Below, one piece after another: positions 4,503 to 5,372 of a stretch of 5,372 nt of DNA (the stretch's first letter is position 1; every line of letters starts with the position of its first letter). The notes beneath the pieces are model-generated. The model was not told where the DNA came from. It was given only the letters and a program-made list of their open reading frames with translations, and did not search any database. Made by a program: the position numbers and the translations under genes. This DNA is from Acidobacteria bacterium AH-259-G07 (GTDB taxonomy: Bacteria > Acidobacteriota > UBA6911 > RPQK01 > JADFOI01): the NCBI GenBank assembly GCA_027717925.1, contig JALLON010000189.1, positions 1 through 5,372 of the forward strand, given 5' to 3'.

Positions 4503-5372
4503 ATGAGCGGTGATGAGAATCAAAACGATGTATTTGATTTCCAATGGGAGATCCATGATTCAGGATATGACTGGATCAAGGCCCCATTATTGACCGACAA
4601 AGAAGGGCGACCAGAACCCGCACGTCCGTCATTTCAACACTGGCCACCAGACGACAGGGCTGGCTTCCTTTGGTTGGATCAGATTCTTTCGGAGGAGACA
4701 CCCTCCCGAGGAAGCCAGTGGGTATTGCACGCCAAACCTTTAAAGGAGTTTTATCCGAAGACTCGGTCCTATCGTCCGTTTAAGGCCCCTGATTTGTTTA
4801 TAGAGTTTGCCCAGAGTGAGCCTTCGCTGAAATCAGTGCGTGAATTTGCCAACAAGCATGGATTTCTTGGTGTTGGTGCAGCCTTCCAGCCCGACGGGCA
4901 TGGAGGGGCACGGTACGGCGAACCTTTTGAACTATGGAAGCGCGAGATCGAGTCCATGAGAATGGCACTTCACTTCTGGAGATTGGCGAAAGCAGGTCGA
5001 GAGGATGAGTTGCTTTCCCATATTGTCTGGCCAGGAGATTTCGTGGGAATACGCTGGCAAGGCAAAGTTATCCACCTGCACTGGGACCATGACCAAGAGC
5101 CTGGAGTACTGGAGTCAATGGAGACGGAGGCAAGTAAGAACAAAGAAGATTATATGGAAGGAGTACCGCTTATTTTGCCTGCCTACCGATTGATCCACGA
5201 GCAGGTGCATAAAGCCCTCAAACGTTTTTCTGTAACGCCGATTACAGTCTGGACCCCCTCACTTAATCGTCAAATGCCGCAACTCACTCTAAAATTTCGT
5301 CCCAGAAACCTGATTTCCGCCCTTTGGCTGCAATTTGCGCAGGCTGTTACTGAAATAAACAAGTTTCGCCCC
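4503..5372 (+). CDS. Hypothetical protein, conserved-looking, divergent from the integrase (3' end outside window)
   Basis: There are 290 codons open to the window edge from an ATG with a good GAGG site. I do not recognise a named family. The N-terminus is acidic (MSGDENQNDVFDFQWEIHDS), without signal peptide or membrane segment, so the protein is probably cytoplasmic. Tryptophans are frequent (W15, W24, W47, W57, W73, W145, W159). Residues 97-123 (DLFIEFAQSEPS, then VREFANKHGFLG) form a helical unit that, from memory, recurs in uncharacterised bacterial proteins. It is followed by GEPFELWKREIESMRMALHFWRL (139-161), a likely long helix. A glycine-rich turn (130-136) and an acidic linker (195-218) separate segments. 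The visible end, SALWLQFAQAVTEINKFRP, is the kind of helix that in such proteins precedes a Cys-rich zinc-binding tail. No Cys occurs in the 290 visible residues, so that tail, if present, is outside. Its position beside an integrase suggests an accessory-element gene. Confidence 0.8.
   Translation, partial: MSGDENQNDVFDFQWEIHDSGYDWIKAPLLTDKEGRPEPARPSFQHWPPDDRAGFLWLDQILSEETPSRGSQWVLHAKPLKEFYPKTRSYRPFKAPDLFIEFAQSEPSLKSVREFANKHGFLGVGAAFQPDGHGGARYGEPFELWKREIESMRMALHFWRLAKAGREDELLSHIVWPGDFVGIRWQGKVIHLHWDHDQEPGVLESMETEASKNKEDYMEGVPLILPAYRLIHEQVHKALKRFSVTPITVWTPSLNRQMPQLTLKFRPRNLISALWLQFAQAVTEINKFRP

Noticed and set aside
4769..5193. Frames at 4769-4957 (minus) and 5005-5193 (plus)
   Set aside because: They are shadows of the 290-codon plus-strand gene starting at 4503, which has a good start and an even protein composition.

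Overview
The window looks like a piece of a GC-moderate environmental bacterial genome. The truncated kinase opens with the ISHYRILEKIGEGGMGEVYRAED type of N-terminus. I associate that with the large Ser/Thr kinase families of Acidobacteriota, Aminicenantes-like and other deep-branching or deltaproteobacterial-type lineages. This points to a kind of organism, not a taxon, and nothing else here fixes the phylum.

Layout. (1) Bases 1-1477, minus strand: a membrane-anchored alkaline-phosphatase-superfamily phosphodiesterase, open at the window's left edge, so its C-terminus is missing. (2) Bases 1478-2093, minus strand: a Ser/Thr kinase that starts well (GTG start, strong Shine-Dalgarno) but stops just after the DFG motif, inside the activation segment. 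The bases just past its stop carry, one frame over, a short open tail that looks like the 3' end of a different gene. (3) Bases 2249-2698, minus strand: a small, AT-rich, probably exported beta-rich protein of unknown function. (4) Bases 2871-2951, minus strand: a second kinase gene reduced to its first 16 or so codons. It keeps the same ribosome-binding site as the kinase in (2). (5) Bases 2952-3153: no gene, but several short direct repeats. (6) Bases 3154-4314, minus strand: a complete tyrosine recombinase of the phage-integrase type. (7) Bases 4315-4502: an AT-rich divergent promoter region. (8) Bases 4503-5372, plus strand: the first 290 codons of a large conserved-looking hypothetical protein that runs off the right edge.

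How it fits together. The integrase and the divergent unknown gene look like one end of an integrated element. The stretch to its left (about 1500-2970) holds two broken kinase genes, a short gene-tail fossil and a lone AT-rich exported protein, which is what a repeatedly rearranged integration or recombination hotspot leaves behind. The phosphodiesterase appears to be an ordinary resident gene. No CRISPR array, tRNA, rRNA or recognised defence system is visible. I do not see a demonstrably new system. The best leads are the unknown gene paired with the integrase, the repeat cluster just past the integrase stop, and the duplicated kinase 5' ends.
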